A DNA stretch of 31,834 bases from JAQICB01 sp046482735 (GTDB taxonomy: Bacteria; Bacteroidota; Bacteroidia; Bacteroidales; UBA1715), in NCBI GenBank assembly GCA_046482735.1, contig JAWOEL010000009.1:1-31834 (forward strand), read 5' to 3'. Each line of letters opens with the position of its first letter. Within the stretch, counting starts at the first letter, position 1. Made by a program: the position numbers and the translations under genes. Positions 8,421 through 17,744 of the stretch are shown in pieces. Below the pieces are notes generated by a model, which had not been told where the DNA came from, ran no database searches, and saw nothing but the letters and a program-made list of their open reading frames with translations.

Positions 8421-9464
8421 ATGACACACAAAGAACGATATTCATTTAACTCAAATGATTTATTATTTCGAATATTTTTATACAAAAAACCGCTTCTGAT
8501 TATTTCGGCTTGTGCATTTATTATTTCCACTATAATTGCATTTTTTGTGCTCACACCACAGTTTCGTTCAAGCGTTATTTTATTCCCCGCCCCTTCTGCC
8601 TCTATTTCTCAATCACTTATTTCTACGGTAAACACATATAAGTCTGAATCTGTATTTGGTGAAGAAGAAGAGTTAGAACAAATTTTACAGGTTTTGCAAA
8701 GTGATGAGTTACGAAACAGAATTATTGAAAAGTACGACTTATGGAAGCACTATGAAATAGATACCGCAGAAATTGATTATCCTCGCGATAAAATGATGGA
8801 TAAATTCTACAATAACATACATTTTTCACGTACAAAATATATGGCAATTGAGGTTGAAGTTTTCGACAAAAGTCCTGATACAGCTGCATATATAGCAAAT
8901 AACATTATGTATTTGATAGACTCAGTGATGAACAAAATGACCAAAAGACGAGCACAGGAGGCTTACAAAATTGTGCGAGAAGAATACACAATAAAAGAGC
9001 AACAAATTAATGAACTTGAAGACTCTTTAGGTCAAATCATGAGCAAGGGTGTATTCGATTTTGAATCTCAGTCAGAAGTCCTCAATAAAGCATATGCTGA
9101 TGCATTAGCTTCAGAAAATATGAAAGGTGCTGCCAAAATAAAATCTTCATTAGACACACTTGCCAAATATGGTAGTTCATATATGTCAATTCGCGATTTT
9201 TTAATCTACGAAAAAGAGCAACTAAGTATGTTAAATTCACGACTAAAAGAAGCTAAAGTAAATGCGGAACGGGATTTAACACACTATTTTGTGGTAAACA
9301 AAGCATACAAATCAGATAAAAAAGCTAAACCAAAACGCTTAATGATTGTGGTGATTTCTACAATTGCAACATTCCTTTTTGCATTTGTCGTATTGGTTAT
9401 TATTGACTTATTTAAAGATTTTAAAGACAAAAAATCAAAAGCTCAAATTGAAACTAATTTGTGA
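8421..9464 (+). CDS. Wzz/GumC-type polysaccharide co-polymerase
   Basis: The 347-residue inner-membrane protein has two membrane segments, at about 24-44 and 307-331, flanking a large periplasmic region with long helices rich in E/K (about 160-290, coiled-coil prone). A basic proline-containing KAKPKR motif precedes the second membrane helix, as in the chain-length determinant (Wzz) family. There is no C-terminal tyrosine-kinase domain. It should set the chain length of O-antigen or exopolysaccharide. Its stop codon overlaps the GTG start of the next gene, a polymerase/ligase, which fits a paired role. No glycosyltransferases are nearby, so the polysaccharide must be made from genes elsewhere. 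Confidence 0.88.
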   Translation: MTHKERYSFNSNDLLFRIFLYKKPLLIISACAFIISTIIAFFVLTPQFRSSVILFPAPSASISQSLISTVNTYKSESVFGEEEELEQILQVLQSDELRNRIIEKYDLWKHYEIDTAEIDYPRDKMMDKFYNNIHFSRTKYMAIEVEVFDKSPDTAAYIANNIMYLIDSVMNKMTKRRAQEAYKIVREEYTIKEQQINELEDSLGQIMSKGVFDFESQSEVLNKAYADALASENMKGAAKIKSSLDTLAKYGSSYMSIRDFLIYEKEQLSMLNSRLKEAKVNAERDLTHYFVVNKAYKSDKKAKPKRLMIVVISTIATFLFAFVVLVIIDLFKDFKDKKSKAQIETNL

Positions 9465-10900
9465 TATCACGATCGACAACCATAAAACTATACATATTCA
9501 CGGCTTTGTTTATAGTCGTGAATATGCTTTTTATTTATAATGATTCCTATATCATTAATGCTATTCCTTTTGCTATTTTATTGATGTTGCTGGCATTTTT
9601 ATCATTACGGCATTTAATGCTTATAATTATGTTTTCAGCTCCCTTATCCATAGAATTATCATATTTTTTTCCGGACATAGCAATAGATATGAGTTTACCA
9701 ACCGAACCTTTTTTGTTTGGTGTAATGGGTATATTTTTTCTTAAATTAATAACCGAAAAAAAATTCGACAAAAAAGTTCTTTCGCATCCGGTTTCTATCA
9801 GCATATATTTTTACCTCACATGGCTTTTTCTAACATCAGTAAGTTCTGAAATACCAATTGTTTCTTTCAAATATTTATTGGTTCGCACATGGTTTATTGT
9901 CAATTTTTATTTTTTAGTAACGCAATTAGTTGAAGACAAATCATATATATCTAAATATATTTGGGCATATGCATTTGGTTTAATCATCGTTATTGGTATT
10001 ACAATTTTTAAACATGCTCAAGAAGGATTTACTCAACAAGCCGGCCACTACGTTATGAATCCTTTTTTTCACGACCACACTTCATACGGAGCAGCCTTAG
10101 CAATGATTTTGCCAGCTATTATTGGTATCACACAAAGTACTATAAAAACATTTAACATTCGTTTTTTGCAATTTTTTTCTATAGGAATTATACTTCTTGC
10201 ACTTATTTTTTCATACACCCGTGCCGCATGGTTAAGTGTTGTTGCAGCCATAGGTGTATTAATTATTGTCAAATTACGTATAAAACTTCGTTCACTCATC
10301 ATTGTTGGTATACTCGCAGCAAGTATTATAATTCCAATCAGTCATTCTATTCTTATTTCACTGCAAAAAAATGATGAAGTATCCAGCACCGATTTCTCGT
10401 CTCATATACAATCCATGTCAAACATAACTACAGATGCCTCAAATTTAGAACGAATAAACAGGTGGAAATGTGCGTTAAGAATGTTTGAAGAACGACCAGT
10501 ATTAGGATGGGGGCCAGGTACCTATATGTTTTTATATGCACCATTTCAACACTCACAAGACCGCACAATTATTAGCACCAATGCAGCAGATTTGGGAAAT
10601 GCTCACAGCGAATACCTTGGGCTACTCTCCGAAGCAGGGCTAATTGGATCTCTCTCATTTATAATAATAATACTACTAACCTTACGAACAGCTTTTAATT
10701 TGCATAAAAAATCCGACAATATATTTACAAAAAAAGTTACATTATTTTTAACTCTTGGACTTATAACATATTATGTCCATGGTTTTTTAAATAACTTTTT
10801 AGATTACGACAAAATAGCTGCTCTGTTTTGGAGCTTTACTGCTATTATTGTAGCACTCGATATAGAAAACAAAGAAAAAAAATCAAAAAACACAGCATGA
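9461..10900 (+). CDS. O-antigen ligase/polymerase (Wzy_C family) membrane protein
   Basis: The 479-residue polytopic protein has roughly ten to twelve hydrophobic segments from residue 9 to the C-terminus. The Wzy_C/WaaL block is visible around residues 325-400: NLERINRWKCALRMFEERPV, GWGPGTYMFLY and NAHSEYLGLLSEAGLIG, with the His and Glu of the large periplasmic loop conserved. Such proteins either polymerise O-units or ligate polysaccharide to lipid A core, and sequence does not decide which. The chosen start is GTG at 9461, which overlaps the Wzz stop by 4 nt; the next in-frame Met would remove part of the first membrane helix. Its own stop overlaps the comB start by 4 nt (ATGA). Confidence 0.88.
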   Translation: MISRSTTIKLYIFTALFIVVNMLFIYNDSYIINAIPFAILLMLLAFLSLRHLMLIIMFSAPLSIELSYFFPDIAIDMSLPTEPFLFGVMGIFFLKLITEKKFDKKVLSHPVSISIYFYLTWLFLTSVSSEIPIVSFKYLLVRTWFIVNFYFLVTQLVEDKSYISKYIWAYAFGLIIVIGITIFKHAQEGFTQQAGHYVMNPFFHDHTSYGAALAMILPAIIGITQSTIKTFNIRFLQFFSIGIILLALIFSYTRAAWLSVVAAIGVLIIVKLRIKLRSLIIVGILAASIIIPISHSILISLQKNDEVSSTDFSSHIQSMSNITTDASNLERINRWKCALRMFEERPVLGWGPGTYMFLYAPFQHSQDRTIISTNAADLGNAHSEYLGLLSEAGLIGSLSFIIIILLTLRTAFNLHKKSDNIFTKKVTLFLTLGLITYYVHGFLNNFLDYDKIAALFWSFTAIIVALDIENKEKKSKNTA

Positions 10901-11637
10901 ATTCATTAGAAGTTTGTTACAGTCCGGCATTATTCGATTATCATAAAAATAAAGACGCTATTGTTGTTGTAGTAGACGTATTGCGTGCAACAAGTTCTAT
11001 TTGTACTGCTTTCGCAAATGGTGTTGAATACATAATACCCGTAAAATCAAAAGAAGAAGCTCTCAGCTACAAAGAAAAAGGCTTTGTTATTGCTGCTGAA
11101 CGAAACGGTCTCATTTTGGATTTTGCTGATATAGGAAATTCTCCTTATAATTTTTCTGCTGAAGTTATTGGAGGAAAAAAAGTTGTATATAGTACTACAA
11201 ATGGGACAAAAACCATTCAAACAGCAGCAGCAGAATCAAAAAAGGTGGTAATAGGTGCCTTTTCCAATATTTCTGTATTAACAGATTGGTTAATTGCACA
11301 AGAATCTCCTATAATTATATTATGTGCCGGATGGAAAAACAGATATAATATTGAGGACACCGTTTTTGCCGGTGCCCTCTCCTCTCGATTGCTATCTACG
11401 AAATTATTCACATCTATCTGCGATTCAACAACAGCAGCTATAGATATGTGGCACACCCATAAGCACGATTTACGATCACTCATAGACACGTGTGCACAAC
11501 GAGAACGACTCCGTGTCAACAAACTAGATGACTGTATAGATTATTGCATAAGCACTGATACATGCCCGGTCATTCCAGAATTTGACGGTACGGCTCTATA
11601 CGATGCACTGCTAGGGAGTAGTATTCCTGGTTTTTAA
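10897..11637 (+). CDS. comB: ComB-family 2-phosphosulfolactate phosphatase
   Basis: The ATG at 10897, overlapping the preceding stop (ATGA), gives 246 residues; a longer reading from 10828 adds only a low-complexity lysine-rich extension. Family markers are VVVDVLRATSS (24-34), an early acidic Mg2+ site, ERNGLILDFADIGNSP, STTNGTKTI and CAGWKNRYNIEDTVFAGAL. The archaeal enzyme removes phosphate from 2-phosphosulfolactate in coenzyme M synthesis. Bacterial homologues are widespread, and in many the sulfolactate product has no known use. The placement at the end of a polysaccharide/lipid A block is unexplained. The 3' end overlaps the convergent lon gene by 27 nt. Confidence 0.88.
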   Translation: MNSLEVCYSPALFDYHKNKDAIVVVVDVLRATSSICTAFANGVEYIIPVKSKEEALSYKEKGFVIAAERNGLILDFADIGNSPYNFSAEVIGGKKVVYSTTNGTKTIQTAAAESKKVVIGAFSNISVLTDWLIAQESPIIILCAGWKNRYNIEDTVFAGALSSRLLSTKLFTSICDSTTAAIDMWHTHKHDLRSLIDTCAQRERLRVNKLDDCIDYCISTDTCPVIPEFDGTALYDALLGSSIPGF

Positions 11638-14049
11638 CAATGCATTATTTACCACTTCGTGAATAGTTGAAACATACACAAACTTCAATCCTTTTAGATA
11701 TATAGGTGCAATATCTTCAACATCTTTTTTATTATCTTCACATAATATAATTTCTGTTATACCTGCCCGTTTTGCCGCAAGTATTTTTTCTTTTATACCA
11801 CCAACCGGTAATACTTTTCCCCGTAACGTTATTTCACCCGTCATAGCAACACGAGCTTTCACCTTTCGAGAAGTAAAAGCACTTATCATCGAGGTTATCA
11901 TAGTTACCCCGGCAGACGGACCATCTTTAGGAATTGCACCTTCAGGAACATGTACATGTACATGTGTTTTTTCAAATACATCAGGATTTATATCAAAATC
12001 TTGAGCATGAGACTTTATATATTCCAAAGCAATTGTTGCAGATTCTTTCATCACATTACCAAGGTTACCGGTCATAGACAAGTCCTTACCCTTGCTAAGT
12101 CCGGTTTCTATAAATAAAATATCACCACCTGCTTGTGTCCACGCCAATCCGGTTACAACTCCGGGAATATCATTTCCCTGATATATATCAGGCATATACT
12201 GTCGAGGACCTAAGATATCCTCAATCAAATCTGTAGTAAGTGTATGTGGAAAATCTTCTTTCAATACAATTTTTTTGGCCAAAGCACGCAACACACTGGC
12301 TATTCTTTTATCCAAAGTACGAACTCCCGATTCTCTGGTATAAAACATAACAATATGTTCAACAACTTCTTGAGGAAACACGATAGAAATACCGTCGGTA
12401 AATCCATGGTTTTTTAACTGTTGAGGAATAAGATGTTGTCGAGCAATTTCCACCTTTTCTTCGGTAATATATCCGGAAACATCTATCAACTCCATTCTGT
12501 CACGTAATGCAGAACTAATGTTTCCTATATTATTTGCAGTAGCTATAAACAATACATTAGATAAATCATAATCAAGTTCAAGATAATTATCATAAAAACT
12601 ATTGTTTTGTTCAGGATCGAGAACCTCAAGTAGTGCAGATTCAGGGTCACCACGAAAATCTTTGCCAACTTTATCAATTTCATCTAGCACAAAAACCGGA
12701 TTAGAAGTTTTCACTTTCTTAATGTTCTGAATAATTCGTCCCGGCATAGCACCAATATATGTTTTTCTATGTCCCCGTATTTCAGATTCGTCATGCAAAC
12801 CACCCAAAGAAATTCGTGCATACTTTCTGTTTAAAGCACGAGCTACAGATTTTCCCAACGAAGTTTTCCCAACCCCCGGAGGGCCATACAGACAAATAAT
12901 CGGCGACTTAAAATCACCTTTAAGCTTTAACACTGCAAGATGCTCAACAATTCTATCTTTTACTTTTTCAAGACCATAATGATCTTCGTCCAAAATTTTC
13001 TGAGCATGTTCCAGGTCAAAATTATCTTCAGTAGATTCATTCCACGGCAATTCAATCAGAGTTTGCACATAATTATAATGCACAGAATGCTCTGCTGCCT
13101 GAATATTCATGCGAGCTAATTTATTTACCTCTTTTTCGAAATGTAAGCGAACAGCATCAGGCCAGTTTTTATCTTTAGCTTTATCACGCAAATCCTGAAT
13201 TTCCTGTTCCAAAGAATTATCACCAAGTTCACTCTGAATTTGTTTAATTTGCTGTTGCAAAAAGAAATCACGTTGCTGTTGATCAATATCCTTACGAGTT
13301 TTCATAAGAATATCATTTTTAATTTCCAGCATTTGTATTTGCTGAGCAAGAAATTTCATAAGCAACGTTGCTCTATCTTTTACAACATCAACATGCATCA
13401 ATTCCAGTTTTTGCTCAAGTGCAATATCCGTATTAGCAGCAATAAAATTTATAAGAAATAAAGGATTCGTAATGTTTTTTATAGCAAAGGTGATTTCTTT
13501 GGGAATATTTGCTGATAATTTTATGATTTTAAAAATCATATCCTTCAGTGTGCCAAGGATAGCTTTAAACTCTTCATCGACAACACTTTTCACATCCTCC
13601 CGAGCACTTGTTTTGCACATCAAATACGGCTCATTTTGCAGTTGCTCTTCAATATTTATACGCCCAAGACCTTGCAAAATAACTGTTGTATTGCCATCAG
13701 GCATTTCAAGAATTCTTACAATTTGAGCTATTGTAGCAACAGTATGTATATCATCTACTTGGGGATCTTCTGTTTGTGAATTCTTTTGTGTTGCAGTTCC
13801 TATTATTTTAGGTTTTTTGTTATAGTCGCGCACCAACTGTATAGATTTTTCTCTACCAACTGTAATAGGCATAACAATTCCGGGAAACAATACCGCATTT
13901 TTTAATGGTAATATTGGTAAAGACTCCGGAACATCAACTGAATTAAAATCCAACTCTTCATCCTCCGAAAACAAGGGAATAATTTCAGATTCAGCACCCG
14001 CCATATCTATCAAATTATTTTCTAAAAAACTTCTTTGCGAATCATCCAT
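11611..14049 (-). CDS. lon: ATP-dependent Lon protease
   Basis: This 812-residue cytoplasmic AAA+ protease degrades misfolded and regulatory proteins. The N-terminal substrate-binding domain begins around LPILPLKNAVLFPGIVMPI (44-62). The ATPase holds Walker A GPPGVGKTS (389-397) and Walker B VFVLDEIDK (452-460). The protease domain has catalytic Ser712 in PKDGPSAG and Lys755 in GGIKEK, exactly 43 residues apart as in E. coli Lon. Compared with E. coli there is an acidic N-terminal extension of about 40 residues (FSEDEELDF), common in Bacteroidetes Lon. No TAnnTTTG or heat-shock-like box is obvious upstream. Its last 27 nt overlap comB on the opposite strand. Confidence 0.97.
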   Translation of the reverse strand: MDDSQRSFLENNLIDMAGAESEIIPLFSEDEELDFNSVDVPESLPILPLKNAVLFPGIVMPITVGREKSIQLVRDYNKKPKIIGTATQKNSQTEDPQVDDIHTVATIAQIVRILEMPDGNTTVILQGLGRINIEEQLQNEPYLMCKTSAREDVKSVVDEEFKAILGTLKDMIFKIIKLSANIPKEITFAIKNITNPLFLINFIAANTDIALEQKLELMHVDVVKDRATLLMKFLAQQIQMLEIKNDILMKTRKDIDQQQRDFFLQQQIKQIQSELGDNSLEQEIQDLRDKAKDKNWPDAVRLHFEKEVNKLARMNIQAAEHSVHYNYVQTLIELPWNESTEDNFDLEHAQKILDEDHYGLEKVKDRIVEHLAVLKLKGDFKSPIICLYGPPGVGKTSLGKSVARALNRKYARISLGGLHDESEIRGHRKTYIGAMPGRIIQNIKKVKTSNPVFVLDEIDKVGKDFRGDPESALLEVLDPEQNNSFYDNYLELDYDLSNVLFIATANNIGNISSALRDRMELIDVSGYITEEKVEIARQHLIPQQLKNHGFTDGISIVFPQEVVEHIVMFYTRESGVRTLDKRIASVLRALAKKIVLKEDFPHTLTTDLIEDILGPRQYMPDIYQGNDIPGVVTGLAWTQAGGDILFIETGLSKGKDLSMTGNLGNVMKESATIALEYIKSHAQDFDINPDVFEKTHVHVHVPEGAIPKDGPSAGVTMITSMISAFTSRKVKARVAMTGEITLRGKVLPVGGIKEKILAAKRAGITEIILCEDNKKDVEDIAPIYLKGLKFVYVSTIHEVVNNALLKTRNTTP

Positions 14050-14133
14050 AATATATAGTCAATTTGTCAGTATTCATATTTACATTAATTACAGACACAG
14101 TTAGCAATCTATATGCCAAACAGTAAAAAAGAC

Positions 14134-15324
14134 CTAAAACCGACGATATTTCTTTGTTTGCTCAAACACATCTGTTAAAATGTCAACATCATGAATGGTA
14201 AATTCGATACCTCGCCGAGCATAAACTCTTTGTGCTACATCTATTGCACGTTTGAGCGTATATTCTTGCATTCCCTGTGCTCCACCCCAGGAAAAAGAAG
14301 GCACAAAATTTCGTGGAAAACCAGATCCAAAAATATTAGCACTAACGCCAACAACCGTTCCTGTATTCAACATAGTATTAATAGCCGTTTTGGAATGATC
14401 GCCCATAATAAGACCACAAAATTGTAATCCTGTTTGTATAAATCGGTGCGAATCATAATTCCAGGCTCGTACGAGAGAATAATCATTTTTCAGATTAGAA
14501 TTATTGGTATCAGCTCCAAGATTACACCACTCTCCTATTACAGAATTACCTAAATACCCATCATGACCTTTATTGGAATACCCCAAAATAACAGAATTTT
14601 GCACCTCACCACCAATTTTCGAATACGGCCCCACAGTTGTTCCCTCATAAACTTTTGCAGCCATTTTTACTGTTGCGTGTTCACACAAAGCAAACGGACC
14701 ACGTATAATAGCTCCCTCCATAACTGTAGCGTCTTTTCCTATATATATTTTACCGTTTTGTGCTTGCAAGACGGCACATTCAACAGATGCACCTTTTTCA
14801 ACAAACACATTTTCCGGACACAACACAGTATTTGTATCAGAAACCGGCTGTGAGCTTCGACCTTTAGTTAATAATTCGAAATCTAAATCTATTTGATTTG
14901 AATTAAGCGAAAAAATATCCCATGGATACATAATTTTCAAACAATCAAAAGATATTCGTTTTACATTGAATTTTTCAACAGGCACATGTTCTAATGCACA
15001 TACCTCTTCCGAATTCATGCATGCAGCAATAATAGTATTATCCGAATCCAACAAAACATCATGTGCTTGCATATCAACAATCGCTTCTACCAATGTTATA
15101 TGCGGCAAAAAAGAAGCATTAATTATTACATTCGCATCCTGTATTACCAAAGGATATTTATGAGATAAATAATCAATTGTTTGGTATGAACACTCTGTTT
15201 GCAAATAGGTATTCCATTTTTCACGAACTGTTAATATACCACAACGCAATTCTGCAACAGGACGTGTAAACGTAAGTGGTTTTAAATGTTCAAAAGAACC
15301 ACCATCAGACAATATATAATTCAT
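14134..15324 (-). CDS. Alternative GlmU: UDP-GlcNAc pyrophosphorylase / GlcN-1-P acetyltransferase type
   Basis: The 396-residue protein opens MNYILSDGGSFEHLKPLTF, then TRPVAELRCGILTVREKW (19-36), the signature of the Bacteroidetes alternative GlmU family (TIGR03991). The N-terminal half lacks the classical GxGTRM nucleotidyltransferase loop. Left-handed beta-helix hexapeptides fill about residues 170-340 (for example IGKDATVMEGAIIRGPF, VIGEWCNLGADTNNS), resembling the acetyltransferase half of GlmU. The inferred role is supplying UDP-GlcNAc for peptidoglycan and lipid A, which fits the nearby lpx genes, though it is on the other strand. A TAnnTTTG box lies 24 nt upstream. Lon follows 84 nt downstream in the same direction. 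Confidence 0.88.
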   Translation of the reverse strand: MNYILSDGGSFEHLKPLTFTRPVAELRCGILTVREKWNTYLQTECSYQTIDYLSHKYPLVIQDANVIINASFLPHITLVEAIVDMQAHDVLLDSDNTIIAACMNSEEVCALEHVPVEKFNVKRISFDCLKIMYPWDIFSLNSNQIDLDFELLTKGRSSQPVSDTNTVLCPENVFVEKGASVECAVLQAQNGKIYIGKDATVMEGAIIRGPFALCEHATVKMAAKVYEGTTVGPYSKIGGEVQNSVILGYSNKGHDGYLGNSVIGEWCNLGADTNNSNLKNDYSLVRAWNYDSHRFIQTGLQFCGLIMGDHSKTAINTMLNTGTVVGVSANIFGSGFPRNFVPSFSWGGAQGMQEYTLKRAIDVAQRVYARRGIEFTIHDVDILTDVFEQTKKYRRF

Positions 15325-15347
15325 GCTTTTACAATTTTATTTAAATT

Positions 15348-15355
15348 CAAAAGTA
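15348..15355 (-). promoter_or_regulatory. -7 box of the alternative glmU gene
   Basis: The minus strand reads TACTTTTG, a perfect TAnnTTTG, 24 nt from the start codon. It is back to back with the dapL promoter at 15443-15450. Confidence 0.5.
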
Positions 15356-15442
15356 CAGTAATAATAAGATATTAAAAAATCAGTCATAAAATAATGCGAC
15401 AAATTTAAGGATTTTAAATATCATGGTTTAATAGCAATATTA

Positions 15443-15450
15443 TATATTTG
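15443..15450 (+). promoter_or_regulatory. -7 box of dapL
   Basis: TATATTTG, a perfect TAnnTTTG, stands 31 nt before the dapL ATG. It probably drives the dapL-tsaC-thioesterase-cysH run, whose genes are overlapping or up to 14 nt apart. Confidence 0.55.
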
Positions 15451-15480
15451 CATTTAATATAAAAATTAAAACAAAAATTT

Positions 15481-16716
15481 ATGGCACGTATTAACGAGCA
15501 TTATTCAAAACTACAAGCAGGGTACTTATTCCCTGAAATAGGAAGACGAGTTTCTAATTATGCAGAGGCACATCCCGACAAAAAAATTATAAAAATGGGG
15601 ATTGGTGATGTAACACAACCACTTTGCCCTGCAGTAATAAAAGCTTTCCACGAAGGAGTTGATGAAATGGCACAAGAAGGAAGCTTCAAAGGATATGGTC
15701 CTGACAAAGGATACGCATTTTTGCGTGAAGCCATTTTAGAAAACGAGTTTACTGCACGCGGCGTAAAGTCTATCACTGCTGATGATATTTTTATTTCTGA
15801 CGGTTCAAAATGTGATACCGGTAATATTCTTGAAATTTTTGGTTTAGATAATACAATTGCTGTGCAAGACCCGGTATATCCAGTATACGTAGACACATCG
15901 GTAATGGCAGGTCGTACCGGAAATGCTAACGAAAACAAACAATACGAAGGTTTGCATTATATGCCGTGTACAGAAGAAAATAATTTTATCCCAGAAATTC
16001 CAAATAAAAAAATCGACATAATTTTCTTATGCTATCCAAATAACCCAACAGGGACCACTGCTACAAAAAAAGAATTGGAAAAATGGGTGAAATATGCACA
16101 AGAAAACAATTCTGTTATTCTTTTTGATGCTGCATACGAAGCTTTTATTCAAGAAGACGATGTGCCCCATTCAATTTTTGAAATAGAAGGTGCTGAAACA
16201 TGTGCTATTGAATTCCGCAGTTTCTCGAAAAAAGCAGGATTTACCGGAACACGATGTGCATACACCGTAATTTCAGAAAAACTAATGGGTACCGACTCAA
16301 AAGGAAACAAAACACCAATAAAAAATTTATGGGCACGCCGACAATCAACAAAATTTAACGGCACTTCATATCCGGTACAAAAAGCTGCTGCTGCTGTATA
16401 TACTCCAGAAGGAAAAAAACAAATTCAGGAAACAATTGCATACTATATGGAAAATGCCCGTATAATGAAAGAAAGCCTTCAGGAACAAGGATTTTCGGTA
16501 TATGGCGGGGTAAATGCTCCCTATGTGTGGCTTAAAACCAAAAACGGCATGAAATCATGGGACTTTTTTGACCAATTAATAGAACAAATCCAGGTTGTAG
16601 GAACACCCGGTTCTGGTTTCGGTTCTGCCGGAGAGGGATATTTCCGTTTTTCTGCTTTTGCTTCTCGCGAACAAGTTATAGAAGCTATGGGCAAACTTAA
16701 AAATGCATCTTTATAA
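15481..16716 (+). CDS. dapL: LL-diaminopimelate aminotransferase
   Basis: This 411-residue class I/II PLP aminotransferase converts tetrahydrodipicolinate directly to LL-diaminopimelate, bypassing the succinylase branch of lysine/peptidoglycan precursor synthesis. Diagnostic stretches are the N-terminal INEHYSKLQAGYLFPEI (4-20) and GIGDVTQPLCPAV (40-52), PNNPTGT (186-192) and SFSKKAGFTGTRCAY, where Lys250 aligns with the PLP-binding lysine. The length matches the DapL family (about 410). It is the first gene of a compact plus-strand cluster. No lysine riboswitch-like structure is seen in the short leader. Confidence 0.95.
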   Translation: MARINEHYSKLQAGYLFPEIGRRVSNYAEAHPDKKIIKMGIGDVTQPLCPAVIKAFHEGVDEMAQEGSFKGYGPDKGYAFLREAILENEFTARGVKSITADDIFISDGSKCDTGNILEIFGLDNTIAVQDPVYPVYVDTSVMAGRTGNANENKQYEGLHYMPCTEENNFIPEIPNKKIDIIFLCYPNNPTGTTATKKELEKWVKYAQENNSVILFDAAYEAFIQEDDVPHSIFEIEGAETCAIEFRSFSKKAGFTGTRCAYTVISEKLMGTDSKGNKTPIKNLWARRQSTKFNGTSYPVQKAAAAVYTPEGKKQIQETIAYYMENARIMKESLQEQGFSVYGGVNAPYVWLKTKNGMKSWDFFDQLIEQIQVVGTPGSGFGSAGEGYFRFSAFASREQVIEAMGKLKNASL

Positions 16717-16723
16717 AGCATAT

Positions 16724-17287
16724 ATGAAACGTGATATTGATCAATCATTACGTATATTAAAAAATGGCGGCACCCTATGTTACCCAACTGACACTATTTG
16801 GGGCATAGGGTGCGATGCCACTAATGAAGATGCGGTTGCAAAAATTTATACGATAAAACAACGAACCTCTTCTTTTCCACTTATAATTCTTACTGACACC
16901 GATGCTATGGTGGAACGATATGTACAAGATCCGCCTGAAATAGCTTTCGAACTTATTGAATTGTCGGAAAAACCTATTACCATTATTTTTGAAAAAGCTA
17001 TTCATTTACCGGAAAATGTGACTGCTGCTGACGGTTCTATCGCAATTAGAGTATGCAAAGAACCCTTTGTTCAAAATCTTATTCATGCATTTCGCAGACC
17101 GATTATTTCTACATCTGCTAACATTCATGGTGAACCTAGTCCACAATTTTTTGATGATATTTCTGATTCTGTACTTTCTCAAATTGACCACATAGTAGAA
17201 TACAAACAAACAGACCGTACAGTAAATACACCTTCGAGTATTATAAAAATAAATAATAATGGCGAGTGCACTATAATTCGAAAATAA
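16724..17287 (+). CDS. tsaC: L-threonylcarbamoyladenylate synthase (TsaC/YwlC/Sua5 family)
   Basis: The enzyme makes threonylcarbamoyl-AMP from threonine, bicarbonate and ATP, the precursor of the t6A37 modification of ANN-decoding tRNAs. Markers are the YrdC-fold opening GGTLCYPTDTIWGIGCDAT, then YTIKQR, SFPLIILT and RPIISTSANIHGEPSP. The ATG at 16724 gives 187 residues and lies 7 nt after the dapL stop; an in-frame ATG at 16703 overlaps dapL and adds seven residues that homologues do not usually have. There is no C-terminal Sua5 domain, so it is the short TsaC/YwlC form. The stop overlaps the next start by one base. Confidence 0.92.
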   Translation: MKRDIDQSLRILKNGGTLCYPTDTIWGIGCDATNEDAVAKIYTIKQRTSSFPLIILTDTDAMVERYVQDPPEIAFELIELSEKPITIIFEKAIHLPENVTAADGSIAIRVCKEPFVQNLIHAFRRPIISTSANIHGEPSPQFFDDISDSVLSQIDHIVEYKQTDRTVNTPSSIIKINNNGECTIIRK

Positions 17288-17730
17288 TGAAAGCAGAAGA
17301 CATTTTATCATATCAGTTTTTTCATGCAATTCCTGTGCAAACCAGATACAATGATGTTGATTTAGCAGGACATGTAAACAATGCCATATATTACGAATAC
17401 TATGATTTGGGGCGGGTAAATTATTTTAATGATGTTCTTGGCGAAGATGCTTTTTCACGCGAAAAACATGTTGCAATAGCTCAGTCAAACACTACATTTC
17501 TTAAAGAACTGTTTTTATTCGATGACATACAACTTGTATCAAAAGTGATTCGTTTCGGCACAAAAAGTTTCGATTTACTTCAGGCAATTTTATTACCATC
17601 AGACGAAGGTATGGAACTGTGTTCATTCACTATTACAACATTTGTATGCATGAATTACACAAAACATGAAACAATAAAAATCCCGCAGGACTGGAAAGAA
17701 AAAATTCAAAAATTCGAAGACCAACAATAA
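17287..17730 (+). CDS. Hotdog-fold acyl-CoA thioesterase (4HBT/YbgC/FadM-like)
   Basis: The start at 17287 shares its A with the upstream TAA (TAATG), giving 147 residues; an ATG at 17266 inside tsaC would add seven residues and is less likely. The family signature RYNDVDLAGHVNNAIYYEYYD (20-40) contains the conserved Asp of the 4-hydroxybenzoyl-CoA thioesterase class and the GHVNN turn. It likely hydrolyses acyl-CoA or acyl-ACP thioesters in the cytoplasm; the chain or substrate cannot be told from sequence. It is translationally coupled to tsaC and followed by cysH after 14 nt, but no pathway unites the three genes. Confidence 0.85.
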   Translation: MKAEDILSYQFFHAIPVQTRYNDVDLAGHVNNAIYYEYYDLGRVNYFNDVLGEDAFSREKHVAIAQSNTTFLKELFLFDDIQLVSKVIRFGTKSFDLLQAILLPSDEGMELCSFTITTFVCMNYTKHETIKIPQDWKEKIQKFEDQQ

Positions 17731-17744
17731 AATTTCTGTATCAT

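Noticed and set aside
13240..13726. Plus-strand ORFs of 73-84 residues inside lon
   Set aside because: Antisense shadows of a well-conserved gene with composition mirroring lon codons.
15360..15480. Lysine riboswitch ahead of dapL
   Set aside because: The mapped -7 box leaves a leader of about 25 nt, far too short for the lysine riboswitch, and no paired structure is seen.
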